From Anticarsia gemmatalis (lineage: Eukaryota; Arthropoda; Insecta; Lepidoptera; Erebidae), in assembly GCF_050436995.1 (NCBI RefSeq), contig NC_134753.1, positions 10,974,001 through 11,038,000 on the forward strand: a stretch of DNA of 64,000 nt, read 5' to 3'. The notes beneath the pieces were generated by a model. The model worked only from the letters and a program-made list of their open reading frames with translations. It searched no databases and was not told the DNA's origin. Of the stretch, positions 44,819 to 59,800 are shown piece by piece. Numbering within the stretch: position 1 is the stretch's first letter; every line of letters starts with the position of its first letter. The translations under genes and the position numbers were made by a program.

Positions 44819-46059
44819 TGTTGTATATCTTCACGTCGAATTTGGAACGATCTAGACGAAATAAGTCGCATTTATGCTACTCAGGTAAGTAGGTAAGTAA
44901 CATTAAATATGATTTGAAATCTTTTTCACGATATTGTAGGTAATTAATAGAGATATAACGCCTGCATTTTTTTTAGTTCATTCATCCTTATTCGACACAA
45001 TTTAATACATTTACTTATATGCTGAAAATAGATTTAATTACTGATTACAATCGAGACGTGATGTAAAACAAAATATTATTTTTAATAATATGGTTTATTC
45101 GCAAGGATATAATTATTCTAGAAAAGACATATTCCTACATTTTCAGTAGCATTACATTTTTCTCACAAAATATTCGATACAAAACAAGCGTCCCTTTTAT
45201 CCCGAGAAGTCACTGTACAAGTGTTGTACGCTACGTATAGCTGAACTTGGCTCATAGCCTTGTCCGTAGAAGGTCGCCGGGGGCAAGGCCTCCCCCTCTC
45301 AGGGGGATTATCCTGACACGTGATACTCTAGCGCACTGTCCAAGTTAAAAGCTTATTTGATCTATTGAAACATTGAGTTATGTAAAGACTATGAAGGCGA
45401 TTTTGTGCTTTCGAAAGCTTGAATTTTATGTAGATCTATTTTTAATTTTGTACAGAACATATATGAAGAGTGTTGAATGGTTGTTGCTGGAAGGGAGCAA
45501 ACATTTATCATTAAGTTTACAGTAGTAATTTGATTAACAGCACATATTTTTAGGCAAATTATAATGGAGATCATAGGGAAAGCAGTATGTTGTTGCTAGC
45601 AGTATCAGTATTATATAATTATTTAGTCGTGTTGTTTTATTTGTGTAAACGAATTTCTCTACAAAGACATATGATATGATTTCCCAGGTAGGCTGACGTC
45701 AATAAAATAACTGCTCCGGTGCATCACTGTTTCGATAATACCCTCTTTATTATTCGTTTGATGTGACACTTGAAAGAAACTCGATATCAAAATATTATGA
45801 CTTTAGATATCTTCGATCATTTTTTGTTTAAATAACTTCCTAATTACTGAAGCGCAAAAAGAGAGGTATCATGGATACGTGGAAAGCAAACATTGATATA
45901 AATTTATCTTAAAAACTATTTATGTATGTATTTAAATTGATATACCTACCTATTTAAAGTATGTTTGTCAGTTGTCCCATTTTTTGGAGTGTGTGTCCGT
46001 TTTTTTTTAATTCAACTCCCTTTTGTGTCTTACAAACATACAAACAACGGGCACAAAGT

Positions 46060-46240
46060 ACAATCAGACCCGAAGCAACTGTTTGTGGATCGCACAAATA
46101 ATTGTCCCATGTGGGAATCGAACCGTCGGTCGTCGCTAAAGTTGGCTAAAACAATTAAGTTTCCAAGGAGGGTTGATGACAGGCAGACGGCCGGTTGCCA
46201 ACATCGTTTATATCCCTTATACAAAATGTATTCGAGAGAA
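46060..46240. repeat. SINE-like fragment
   Basis: cacaaagtacaatcagaccc then gaagcaactgtttg is shared with 54222-54260. A B-box-like gggaatcgaaccgtcgg follows at about 46112. It is probably a degraded tRNA-derived SINE. Confidence 0.5.
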
Positions 46241-47639
46241 AATCGTGGGTAACGACAAGAAACAAAGGCAATTTATGTAACAAACTTGTTAGATATTAAA
46301 TCGCTATCTCTCATGTTTACGCCGCCGCTTCGTAATCCAGTGCCCTTTGAAACGCGCTTCAATGTCAGGATCGATCTCGTAACCAGTAGCTTTCATCCCG
46401 TTCTGTTACGTCTTTATCTCTTATTGTTTCTCGTAGATATTAAGTTTTCATTACGTATTTATAGAATTTGGTATTTAGAAATATGTTTTATATGGTCTAT
46501 ATTCTTAAACGTCGGTCGGATGTATCGTTACCACAATGTTGATTATTACAACATGAATTATATTTTAATTTTTTTTTGCTTAATACTACCGGTAATTTCC
46601 CAGAGGAAATTATTTATAGAGCTCAAATTTTTTGAGATAAATAATAATTAAAGAAATAGTGATATCATCTTTTAGTAACATTTTTTTATCTTGTAGACAT
46701 TTAAAGGGGAAAAGTGTGTCTTATCATTAAAAAAATACAGCCTATAGAAACAGCAAGCTAGAAAAGCCTGAGATAATGAACAGTAGGTCAATAGGCAAGG
46801 TCAAAATTGTTGTACAACAGTCTAATGACACTAACAGATAAAGTTTTCATAAACATTTCACATTAGATCATAATATTATCAAACACATCGTAATTTATCA
46901 ATAGAGTATGTTCCCGATAGTTACAACATTCAACAATAATTATCATTTAATTGGGTGATTTTTTTTAAACTTTGTTCGCCGATAATATTTTGAATTTTTA
47001 TCTTCAAAGATCAATGACCTTTAAAACAACTCATATTGAAAAAATACAAAGTTCATTCCTACTGTGACGTACCTATAACAATATGAGATTATGTGAGTCA
47101 ATGATTTTGGGAAGTCCGGTTGGCAATAGTGCAGATTGGTTATGATTACATAGAAGACCTTTAACTTGGAATCGTGTTTCAAGACGCAAACGCGATTGAA
47201 AATGAAAGGATGCATTATAATACCTATTATTATAGACTAGCTTTTCGCCTGCAGTGTTGCCGGCGAGGAATTTTACCCCTTCGGGCTGGAATTTCCAAAA
47301 ATCCGTGCTCTTCAACACTTGCAAAGGAATCTTCATATCAATTTGTCCATTCGTCAGTTAGACACTCAGTAACGGTAGAGTTTCATATAATCATATTGAT
47401 TGATAGATGAACGTTATAGTGAAGGAGCATTATATCGTTGCAGACATCACTGTATGTAGTAGGTATAAGATAGAGTCTATGTTCTTGTTCTCAATACGAG
47501 TGCGTTACATGGCTTCTAGGTGTGCTGACACCGTTCAGCGATCTGCGTACTCTATTAAACCGTATAGTTTGATATAGGTGCCGCCAAACAACTTGAACAA
47601 TTTCGCTACATCTTAATGAACGATTTTAGGTCAGTTTAG

Positions 47640-47735
47640 GTATAATAGTTTTGCGCAAAGGCGAGGGCGTTTCAGCTCCGACCGACTGGTATAAAAGCCA
47701 ACCAAGTGTCCTCTGCACTGGGTCTACATTCTGTT
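47640..47735 (+). promoter_or_regulatory. TATA-type core promoter candidate
   Basis: TATAAAAG at 47690-47697 is preceded by a GC-richer stretch (caaaggcgagggcgtttcag) unusual for this region and followed at about +25 to +35 by ctctgcactggg. No gene can be attached to it; it could start a distal non-coding ninaB exon or be chance. Confidence 0.25.
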
Positions 47736-50700
47736 TTATTTTTAATACAGCAAATTATGTTCAAGTTGTTTGGCGCGTAGTATACTCAGGTCATTGGTGT
47801 TCAATGTAGAATGGTGGTGTTAATTAAGCGCTTTCAAGTGAGGTGTCATCAAAATCTATCACTTTTTTTTTAAATAGTAGTATTTACTAGAAATATTATA
47901 GTGTAATTCAGTACAGTAAAAGAAGGGACGTAAAGAATCTTCCATTGACGAAATAAAAAATAAAAAAACACGTTTAGATTTGAATAATAAATTCTGCCAG
48001 TACTGGTTTAAAATTATCTCTTTGATATTTTCCTTATTAATTAAACTTTAACAAAAATTAAACGAAAAGGTAGACACTTATTCTTTTAATTTAGTAAATT
48101 ATTACTGGCATATAAATAATAAGGTTCTACTTATAGTATGAGTTCCATTGTTCATACGACTTTAATACATCCCCCAGAGAACAAACATAGTGGCTTCACT
48201 AAATAGAGTCAGTATTTGCATACTAATTAATTTTATCATTCTTATAATATTGTGCAATTAAAATGCATAAGCATTTCGCCTCGACAATCATTTACCTGCT
48301 AGTTTTCTAATGCTAACGCCTGATGAATCATGAATCATGGGATTTATACAGATCAAATTGATTGTATTTTTTTCAATTAGTTGCGAGTGTTGCGACAAAC
48401 ACTGACATTTTTCTAACAAACTTAGTCGCTTGTCTTTCTTGTACAAGTTCCAGTATAAAATAAATAAATAAGTATTAAAATTGTTGTTGTTTGTTGATAA
48501 CATATTCTTTTTGATTTTAATATATTGATAAGAAAAACGCAACATTTATTTGCAAGGGTGGCAAAATTCTGCGTCATAGTTATAATATGGCCCAGAAATA
48601 AATAAAACAGAAATAGATTATTTCTTTATGAATCATATATTTAACCTTGTTTCGAAGAGAACTCTTTAGTAGATCATATTATGTTTAATATATAAAGTAT
48701 TTTGTAAACATAATTGACATTGCTCTGTACCCATATTTACGCAGATTCTGGTGTTTATAAAAAAAGTAAAACTATGAATTTATTTAGTTTTTTACTTATA
48801 TACGAGCATGAATCATGTGATGCGACGCTTTGTATTGAAAAATAAACAATTAAATAAATATTCAATGGTTGGAAATATTGATGTTTCCATATAAATGGAA
48901 CATGTATATTAGATTGATTTTAACCTCTAGAAAAAGCTTAACCAAGTCAACTGTTGGTAGAGTGTTCTTAGGCTGTTCTGATTTTTGTTAAAAAAATATC
49001 AGCGATTTGAAGAACTCTCGTGTCGGAATGTCGGATCCCCCGTTTGAATTCATAATAACTACAATACGTAGATGTTCACGACTTGTTCCCAAGGAGACAG
49101 GCAGAGACTAAAGAATCAAACATCTTTTGTGACATTCATATTCAGCTGATAAATACCTAATACAATTTGCAACATTACATTTTTTGTTTATATTTTTTCA
49201 CGTGTCTGTTATCGGTGCACTAATCGGCCTATCTACAGTAGCTTATACATATGAGAAATAAATACGTTTGTTAATATTGGTGTTATGTGTCGTATTTTAG
49301 AATGATTATACGTAATATTTAACCCTTTACTGTCCTTGGACTGGGGTTTTAACCCGTAATAAATACGGGGTAAAACCCGAGAAAAGATATTCAAAATTCA
49401 ACATTTCAATAATTAATTTTCGATTTCATACAGGAAGGGTCAGGCTTAGATACTTTACTGGCCTATTCACCACATACATAGATAGTAGATATGAATAATT
49501 TGTACTATTGTAATAAATCTTAATCCAATAAGATTTCAGTAAAATTGGCACGAGTGAAATCGCGTGAATAACGAGCGTGTCATAATCTGAATTTAGTGAT
49601 ACTTGTATATAAACTGAGTGTACGAGTCTGTGTGTTGCACTGTGTAGTGAAGTTCGCCGGAGTGCGCACGTTCAAGGTCGACCACGTGACACCACCACCC
49701 GCTAAGGGAAAACCACCCGGCATTACCACCTCAGTACATTTCAGACTTTCGCAAAACAACACGTCTTATTCGCAAAAAGAATATTTTTCAGTGTTTTTTT
49801 CAAAATATTTGATTAATTCTTGTGTTATTTTCTGGATTTCCCATAAGGTAAGTGTGTTGGAAATCGGTTTTCATCTCAAGGTCATCTCTGTTGTGGACCG
49901 TCGGGACGTAAAAGCTGAAATTTTGACTCGCGTATTGCGGCGCTTCATGAATTTTATTAGTGAAAATGTCAAAGGGTGATAGTGGAAAAATTAAGAGTGT
50001 ATCACTGCCTCAAAAATGTTAAGCTTTCTATAAATAATTATGTGAGTGTTAGAAAAAATAAAAGATTGATTTCGAAACCTAAATAATATTGCATGTGATA
50101 CTCATTGGAGGAGCACTCCCATATTACTATAGGTACAAGTGTTACTAACAATGTAAAATATTTAGTGAATTAATTAAAAGTTTTATAATTTCAGTAAATA
50201 TACTAACACAAAATGACGAAAAATCTAATTACGCTTCACAAAAATAAATATAAATAAAGGAACAAGATAACATTAAATCCTTGCATTAAATAAAATTATC
50301 ATAACAGGATTTAATTAGATAGATAGATAAGTAATCAGTAGGAATTAAACATAGTTATTTAGTAAGCGTTCTAACGTGCGAAATTCTACATGAATGGATG
50401 ACTCACTGGTAAATTACCAAATGAAAAAGAAAATACAATCATACATATAGAAAAAAAACTTTGGATTCTCATGGAATTCACTGAAGAATAAATAAATAAT
50501 TGTCAATTAAAAATAGTACCGTGAAATTTTTGCTTGCCTTTTCATAATTTTCTTAAGGCTCTATCTACACCCCTTCTAAAACTGGTGATAGATTTAGTAA
50601 TTATAACGATTTTTATAAGCGTCAACCTCCAATAACAAAATTAGTAAATGAACGATTTCATCGTGGTCAAAATTAGACTAAAATGAATAAATAATTGACT

Positions 50701-50842
50701 TTATGAGAGCCTGAAAACCGCAATAAGAAAACACCCACGCCCAAATTTTAACGTCGTGAAAACTGTCGATCTCAAACCTACAACTGCAACGTTTTCAAAA
50801 CCCCATCAAACTCATACAAAACGAATTACATTCAGGTATTTG

Positions 50843-53800
50843 ATGATAGTGTGTAGTTCTAGCGAGATGGCGCAAATGGAGGACAAACTGTACCCCAATT
50901 GTGACGCCTCCGTCTGGCTGAGGTCCTGCGAGGAGGAGGTCTCCGAACCTCTCGAAGGGGAGCTTGAAGGTACGTAACATCACTCTTTTATAAGCCTTTA
51001 TTTCGTTTCACTCGTACTAAAACTACTACTGTGACTAAAACTTGGTAAATGTGATGTTTGTTTATTGTTTAATTGTTCCCAATACTTGTCATTTTGCATG
51101 TTAAACAACCATAATTAGGATGTTTTTAGATAGTCATGTTCATGTTCCGCATAGGAGTCCATACGTCTGAATTACCTACTGTTATTATCCTTAAAAAAAA
51201 ACTAAATTTATAATGCCTATAACAGTTGGGATTAATATGTAATCTTCCGCAATTATTAGTGTGACTATAATTAGATATTAGAAGAATACATAGAAACAAT
51301 CATAAGAACAACAACTAACTGTAGTTATTAGGCAGAACCTGCCTAAAGGGTATTATACAGGTTTTATTCCGTTATGATTATCGTACCCGTACGTATTTTC
51401 ATAAAATTTTGCAGAAATAATAAAAAAGCTGAGTTCAAAATACGCTTTTTTGTAAAGATTTATTTGGCGCATTAAACTCACACAGTTCTAGTAATAGATT
51501 TACCTACAGTCATTATTATGGTTACATTGACCTTTCTAATTTAGACTAAAATATAGAACACAATATGTATGAGTGAAAATCTACAAATTGCTTGCCAACA
51601 CGCATTTAGAATTCATTTGAGTAGCACTAAATAGCATCATACCACAAAATCAGATGCGCTATATAGAAGCGTTTGACATCCACCAATCATATTCATTGAT
51701 GTATGTATATAGTATAGTGCTGGTGGAAACGGATTCAGCTAAATAAATATAAATATCATTGGACAACTCACACACGGTCATTTGATTCCAAACTAGGCTG
51801 AGCTTGTAGTTACTATGGTAACCAAATAACTGATAAACATACTTATATACTTCCAAATACATACTTTTATAGATACATTAACAACCAGGCTACAAATACT
51901 CGTGGTCTTTAAACAAAGATTTATCCCGGGTGGGATTCGAACCCACCACACGATATGATACGATATGTTTATTATTTGGAAGGATTCGTGCTACGGTTGT
52001 GTGCTACTAATTAATGGATAGTTGCGAGTGATGTACCTCTAGGTAGCTATATGCTACTTTGTGGCGGCGGATCTCCATAGCACATTATTCTCGCAACGCT
52101 ACATATCTTAGTATTGGTGGATACAGTCACATAGTTTCATAGCATAGCTATTAAATTATAGCTGCATAGCACATCTCTAGTGGAAAGGCACCCAGTCAGT
52201 ATATCATCATTGCTACGACTCAGTTACATTTAGCATAATAACGTTAATACGAACATGTACTGACGCATATGTATAATATATTTCCTGTTATGCAATGATA
52301 TTATGGTAATATGCGATTGATATTAAAAATGCTGCCTATGATGATAATATCTGCCTAGCAACATAAGTTATCAGTATCGGGAAAACACATGCATTCAAAC
52401 GTAATATTAATACCCGCTAATCATGCATTGATTGAGTTATTTGTTGATTATTATGCATTTATATTGATTGATGCACTAGTAGTTCGATTATTTTGATTAT
52501 GGTTACCCATATTTCTAGTGCGGTATACACAAGGGATATTGTAGCACGATTCTCTACGGCCGGCGGCCACGGTCGGCAATATCGACGTGCTGATCAAATT
52601 TTCGTACTAAATTTCTCGGTAGCTAGCCGGTTGTGGTATATTCCATAGCGGTAGAGAATCGCGCTGCTCTGATCAATTTTCATACGAGAATTATTGTTAG
52701 CCGTTCAGTACTAGATAGTATAGATAAAACATAAAGGTTATATAGGTTTTTTTTCTGCTTAAATGTAAAGTACCTACAAATTATTCATAGAGTATTTACA
52801 ATGGCATACAATTTATTTTCTCGCCATTAACATTGTTTTCGTAGATATGCACGACTAAGCTAGTGTTCAGAAAATACTTAAACAATTTTTTTTATTCACA
52901 AAAGCTCGATAGCTTTATTCACAAAATGTATTTATTTAATAAGGCGTGGTGTATGTATGTTTGTATGTAAACGTTATTATTTCAGGTGAGGTACCATCGT
53001 GGCTCCGTGGCACTCTGCTGCGTAATGGTCCAGGTTCACTGAAGGTCGGCTCCATGCGGTTTGATCATCTGTTTGACAGCTCGGCTCTACTGCACAGGTA
53101 AGACTTACTTCAAAATAGTTTTACTCCATTTTTATTACATTTTCTTGATACCTAATGTTATAATCTACCTAAATGTTTTATATAAAATAGACGAAGTTCT
53201 ATATTCTGCAAAAATAAACTCTTTTCTTTGATATTTTTTAAGTTTCGTGTTGTATGATATTATCACTCAAAATGTGGTACTGCAAACATGCAGTTATGAA
53301 AATAAATTTCAGTCAAGTGGCGCAGACTGTAGTGTCAAAGCGTAGCGCGATTCTCTACAGTCAGTACCAAGAATCTAAAATTTGTCATATAAATAGTTCT
53401 TGCGGCACCCGCTAGAGGCGCTGATCAGATTTTCATCCAAAATTTCTTGAAAGCTGTTTGTCGATATTCGATAATTAATAGAAGAGAATCGCGCTACTGA
53501 TTATATTGTTCTCTTTGTACGGTACCCTATACTTTTCAGAAGAAGCAAAACTAAAAACATGTCACGGATGTGTTAATAAATAAAAGATTTATTGATGTCA
53601 CTGTTTTTAAAACCATTTATCATATCCAGGTTACACGTGTATTTAAATTGTAAAAATGTATCTTTGATTTATTATTCAGTGCAATGATCTCGAGACAGCT
53701 TAGTTATCAACACAAACTTTTATCTTTTTGAAAAAACACCCACATATTCACATTTATACGCGTGCATGAGCACCTTTTGATAGATATTGTAATTTAATCA

Positions 53801-56800
53801 GATGATCCAAAGGTAGATAAAATAATGTTGAATGCATTACGCAAATTAAATATGAGTAATTGCATTTGCTATCTTATTAATTAAGTGTATTTTATCGTAA
53901 TACCAAAAGACTGTGATGACCTATAAAATTAGCTTTAAAAAATTGCTTGTACTTAAGGAAATTTGATTAATGAGATTTAAATGAGACGATGTCACCTTTT
54001 CAGATTTTAGTCTTTAATAAAAAAATTGTTTTGAAATACCTTCACAGATGTCGAAATAATCAAAGAACATTCATAAAAAAAATGTAATCATAGTAGTCGG
54101 TAGAAAAGTGAATGTTTGATTCCGGATTTTCAATCTCTCATAATTTTTTTTTTCTAAAAATTTTTACTGCAACTCCCGCACTAAGAATTGCTTTTGTGTC
54201 GCGGGGACTTTTACAAACAAAGGTCACAAAGTACAACCAGACCCGAAACAACTATTTGAAGACCTCCCGACTCAATGGTAATGGCGTGTCGACCACCTTA
54301 ACCATTGAGCTACGAAGGTCGTCAAATGTCTAACGTCACTAGTTTAATAACTATTTTGTGTTCCTAAATCCTCAGATTCGCGATCGACGATGGCAACGTG
54401 ACGTATCAGTGCCGGTTCCTTCGCACCAACACTCTGAGGAAGAACCGCGCAGCTAACCGCATCGTTGTCACTGAGTTCGGCACCAAATCTGTACCGGACC
54501 CTTGTCATACTATCTTTGACAGGTACATACCATTTCAATAACCTATCTAGAGTTGCATGCTATTTTATACTAGCTGACCTGTGCGGATCCGCTCGCGGCT
54601 CCGACAGAAAAAAACAATTGCAGATTCGGTATCAGTAGCCGTTTCTTAGCAACCCCCAATATTTTTTTTTATATATTCAATGTACAGAATTGGCCTCTCT
54701 ACAGATTTATTATAAGTAAGTATAGATTTATAGAAGTCGGTGCTATCGCATCAGTATAGGGAAGTTCAAAAGTTAAACATGAAACGATATTTTTTTCGGA
54801 CTTAAGATATATAGTGCTTCTTTTTCATACAATATTTATCGATAGCGTGATATTTGAGTGTCGACAGTGGGTGGAACTCCTTTGTGTTAATATTGTAGAT
54901 CTACTTTAGATCTTCTAACGTAGAACACTACTTTATCTAACGATCCGACTACGCGCAGGTGTAATTTAGGAATGTAGTTTCAACTGTTTCAAGGTGGTTC
55001 CAGTTAAACATGTTTAAGAGAATCTTGTCAGACTAGATGTACTGTAGACTTTAATGCAGAAAAAATATCGAAATTATAGAATTTAGCTTAGAAAAACGAT
55101 TAATCCAATACTACTCTAAAATTAATTTAATTTCCGTATTGTGAGATTTAATCTATAAAGTTTAAAATGTATGTTTTCAGGGTGGCGGCATTCTTCAACC
55201 CGGGCGAGGCAATATCTGACAACGCGATGATATCTCTGTACCCGTTCGGTGACGAGATATACGCGTTTACAGAAGGACCTATCATTCATAGGTAACTTAG
55301 GGCAGAATTACCAAAACCCTCATGTGAACTGGATAACAACGGTCGCTATTCTGTATTTTTAAAATCACGCCTTCAGAATAGTCAAAATATAAAGGATTTT
55401 GTCCTAATAAGGACGCCTATCTTACAAAATGCCGAACATTCAGTTAAATGGTGTAGAAACTAAAAATTCCAATGTTTTGCTGACAACAGTTAGCGATTTA
55501 TAAGTCTAATATTTATAATATTATTGATATTATTTCCATTTTTCTCTCTAGAATGTAACATTTTGGAGATTTACTGACCAGTCCCGGTTTCCGTTTATTA
55601 TAGCTTTACTAATACTGTGTAAATCTAGGGTGGACCCAGTGACGCTGGACACTATGGAACAGAAGAACATGACAGACTGCGTGGCTCTCGTCAACCACAC
55701 TTCACACCCTCACGTCATGCCCAATGGTAAGATTGCTTTATAGCATTTAATATTAAAACAATCGTCCTGTTTTCTTAAAGAACTCTGGACTTTCGACTCT
55801 TTATCTGTATATAACTTCGGAAAAAACCGTCAAGACAACTTTTCTGTTAATGGATTTCTCGGGGGAATATTTTGTTTTATTGGGAATTACAGTTGTATAG
55901 TACTCTAAACATTTCTCAAGTGCAGTTAAAACTAAACTTATGATTTCGATTGTTTTTGATTATTGGCATCACAGTCGAAGAAGAACTAAATTAAAAAAAG
56001 CATTATTCAGATAAGTTTATTATTTACCTGCTAAATGTTGCCCGACTGGGACTCAATTGGCCAATGACCCTTTTATGCTGCTGTTAAGGAGTCAAGGAGA
56101 CTGTGATTTTAGCTGACTTGAAAACATAAACGTAAATAATCTGTGATCAACGGCTTCATTTTATATTTTACCTTATTTTGTTTATAAAATGAACGTAAAT
56201 AGCTTATTTGTTATGTTATTGTCAAAAAAAAAAATCTTTATGTATCAAAATTTGTTTCGATAGAACCTTATTTCGTTGTTTTTAATTTTATGTCGCTTTT
56301 AGGTAGTTGCGTTATTGAGATCAAAGACCCGAGTCCGCATAAAATAAAAAATAATCTCGCACCGTCTAAATACTCGAATTTTGACTTCGTCTCTTTCTGT
56401 AAGCCATAAATGTTAATGAATGTGTTACGAAATAAAAAGAAACCCTAGTGGGTGTCTGGATATGCAATTTATAGTTCGGACTTTACCAATATTTTTAAAA
56501 CCCTAGGGTTTTATAAATAATCGGAGGAGACCCTTGCCCAACAGTGGGACAGTAATAGGTAAAAAAAAAACATTCTCATAAGATTTAGAGATCGGCAGAT
56601 TTCGTACAGCTTAAAGTTTGTGTTGTTTCGTAACAGAATTTGTACCACTTATTAAGGGGACTAAGTCACTTATTTTTATTTGGGAGTATTATTTTTAGAA
56701 GTCCGGATTAATTAGAAAGTATTTGTTTATTTAAATAATAATTTTTGGTCTATGGCTTATATTTGTTGACAACTAAAGAAAAAGAAAATCTCATGAGACG

Positions 56801-59800
56801 TCACTTTTCGTCTGACGTCTACGCATCCGCTAATTTGCTGTTGTTTTGGATTGTGGTTTTGACAGCATCTGAGCAATTTAGCGAACTATCGGGGCTTCTA
56901 AAAATGGACATAACTTTTACCTCCCAACTTTTAAAAATATAAGAATTTTAAAATAAGCTTGTCTATCATATTAGCTACCAATCAAAACAAAAAGTAAACC
57001 TAAACATGACATTTTATAAGCTGTACGAATTCTTCATACAAACCTGCCGTTCGCCTTTAAAGTTCGTTGCACAAAAATCATAATTTAGTTACTTAGTCAG
57101 ATTTAAGTAAATAAGGTATCCTACTAATATTGTAAATGCGAAAGTTTGTGAGTATGTATTACTACTGAATCGATTACGATGAATGAAATTTGGTGTGAAG
57201 GTTGCTGAAGACCCAGAATAATACATAGGCTTTTTATCCCGGAGTTCCCGAGGGATCGGGTTCAACACGGGAAGCGTTTCCACGCGGACGAAGTTGCAGG
57301 AGGCCTCTAGTACTTTATACTAGTGTCACACAGGATTTAAGGTTGTTGATTTGTCCTTTGGTCGTTTACCTGAATTTTCGGGTATACAAACTACCTACCT
57401 GTGTTTTGTACCAAATGTAAAATTCCACTACCTACCTGACCTTCTATCACGAACATGTTTATATTGGTTTATTTAGAGATTTTTTATGATAATATTATAC
57501 TCATAATTATCTATTTTTGTAAAATTTAATATATTCGCATGTTGATTGCGAAAAGGAAAACAGCTTTTTCGAAATCTATTTATATACCTATAAAATTTGC
57601 TACTATCAACATGTCTAAAAATAAATTAATTGCATCACTTTTGCATGTATTACAAACTGACCTTTTGAGTAATAAAAATAATTAATAATCTAATAATTTT
57701 GAATTGCCACTCACCTTTTCAAAAACGGAAAAACTGGCTTTTGTTACTTAGTACTTTTTTGATGAGTATCTAATAATTTGCATATTATAAATAGGTGCTA
57801 GTTTAATGACTTTAGAATGACTTCCGTGCTAGGATAAACAGCTGTTACGATTTAATTAATGCAACAAAAAGCGGCTAAAATCTTGTCATTTAAAAATAAT
57901 GTACCTATTTTCTAGCCCATGACAAGGACGCATCTTTTTTCGCCTATAATATAGTTTATTTGCAAAACGTATCAAAGCAGATTGTTGAACATCTAAATCC
58001 TTTAAGAACTGTCTAAAAGCCTCTAGTTTTTACCACGGGTTTAGCCAATATTTGACGTTTAAAACGTTACGTTAGAAATATTTCTCCTAACGTCTTTTAC
58101 GGTAGGGTTTTATTCCTCTTGTATTTGTGTTCTAACTGTTTTCTTTTCCCAGGGGACGTGTACAACGTTGGTATGTCGGTCGTGCGAGGCAGAATACAGC
58201 ATGTCGTTGCTAAATTCCCCTTCTCTGAAAAGGGTAAGTAAATAAAAAAGACGGCGATACATTGAGGATTAATAAGCGTACTAATATTGCTTCTGTAGTC
58301 TGTACTAATCTAACGTTTCTAGTATCAAATATGTTTCATATAATATACTTATGTATTTTCTATCTGGTTTGTTTTACAGGTGATATGTTCAAGAGTGCTC
58401 GCATCGTAGCCACGATGAAGCCTCGCTGGCAACTGCACCCTTCATACATGCACACATTTGGTAAGTACTTAAACTATTAGCGAAGACATGATGTCCCCTA
58501 AAAGCTTCACACTAGTTATATACAAAACGCCATCTAACGGAAAGTTGCAATCCACAAAAAGCTAAAAATGAAAAAAAACAACGATATTAGCGCCATCTAT
58601 GTATAGGTTAAGAATATTTTCAGCCAATTCCAACTCCCGTTGTTCTTGCCTACAGTGGTTACTGTTTATTAATTCTGATACCAGTCGTTAGATGTCGCTA
58701 ACGTAATGTTTGGTTTGTTCATAGTAATAAGTTAGGAAAAGCGAAAAAAAGGTCCAACCCTTAGGGTCAGCGCAGACCAAGAGGAGCGCAGCGAAGAGGA
58801 TTTTTTAACGCACTTGAAAATCAACTTTAAGTTAATTAAAATAAAGTGCATAATTGCTTGAACCTGTCAAAAAATGCTCGCGCGTCCTCGAGGATGCGCG
58901 AGCATTTTTTGATGAAAAATTTCAATGTTGTTACTGAGTTTAAAGAGAGAGAACGTCATTTTTATTCTTCTTCAGTCAAAAGAGCAATTATAATCATGGC
59001 CCAGTCTACCATCGTTGACGAATTTTCACGAAAACTGGCCTGTTTAATGAAGAATGGTAACCTAGAAAGTTTTCCTCGCGCAGGCTCGAGCAGTCGCGAG
59101 CATGCTCGAGCATCCGCGAGCCGTAAAGAAAATGCTCGAAACCGCGCGAGGATTATTCCGGTCTGTCTGCGCTGGGCCTTAGCGTGTTTGGTGTACCAAG
59201 GCCTTTTAGATCTAGTAAACAGTGGATAAGAGTGGGCTGAGTATGGATAGATCGTTTGTAACATGTATTTTATTCTCTCCCACTATCGACTACCGATAGC
59301 CGGCTAGCTGTCGACATTTTGACATTTAGAATGTACTGCCAAAAAAAGTTCTACGACGCCCGTCAGAGGCGCGGATCAGATTTTCATACAAAATTTCACG
59401 ATGACAGGTCGGTTGTCGGTAGTCAATAGTAATGGAGAATTAATTGAGCTACTGATTGCTTGTTTTATTTTCCCAGGAGTGACAGAGAACTACTTCGTAA
59501 TTGTGGAGCAGCCTTTGTCAGTCTCTCTGTACGGACTGATGCGTATGATGGTGAACAATGAGCCACTCGCCAACAGTCTTCAGTGGTTCCCTGAATACGA
59601 GGTATTTGTACCCATAGTAACAGTTGAAATAGATAGTTTACATCTATGTTCTTTTAGTTAAACCACAGTTTAAAACGCCTTGTCTTCTTAAAGAACAGGA
59701 AAGACTGGGTTTTTATAACTTAAGTTTTTAAATTAGTCAATTTCTTGTAATCAATTCTAAGTTGAATGGTGCAATATTATAGAGTACACTATCTAAAATT

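Larger units (their letters stand above)
39427..50842. other. Intergenic region between the MDH-like gene and ninaB
   Basis: About 11.4 kb with no exon that I can support on either strand. ORFs of 121 residues (46286-46651) and 127 residues (49596-49979) have no recognised motif and AT-driven composition. The region holds repeat fragments near 40340-40530, 43232-43690, 44594-44818 and 46060-46240, a GC-rich patch near 45260-45310, and a TATA promoter candidate near 47690. One or more non-coding 5' exons of ninaB may lie in its right part. Confidence 0.5.
50970..52985 (+). other. ninaB intron 1 with SINE and hairpin MITE
   Basis: Phase-1 intron, gtacgt donor and tttcag acceptor. It contains the SINE copy at 51742-51962 and the hairpin at 52541-52667. 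Otherwise it is AT-rich. Confidence 0.75.
58461..59476 (+). other. ninaB intron 8, dense in foldback elements
   Basis: Between exons 58380-58460 and 59477-59601. It holds an element at about 58763-59181 and hairpin MITE copy 3. Before them are words such as gcgccatctatgta (58590) and gttagatgtcgctaacg (58687) that look like further repeat debris. Confidence 0.65.

Noticed and set aside
49596..49979. 127-residue ORF upstream of ninaB
   Set aside because: No recognised motif. At most part of a 5' non-coding exon.
58846..59229. 127-residue ORF in a ninaB intron
   Set aside because: It lies inside a foldback element, and its Arg/Ala/Ser richness comes from the GCTCG word array.
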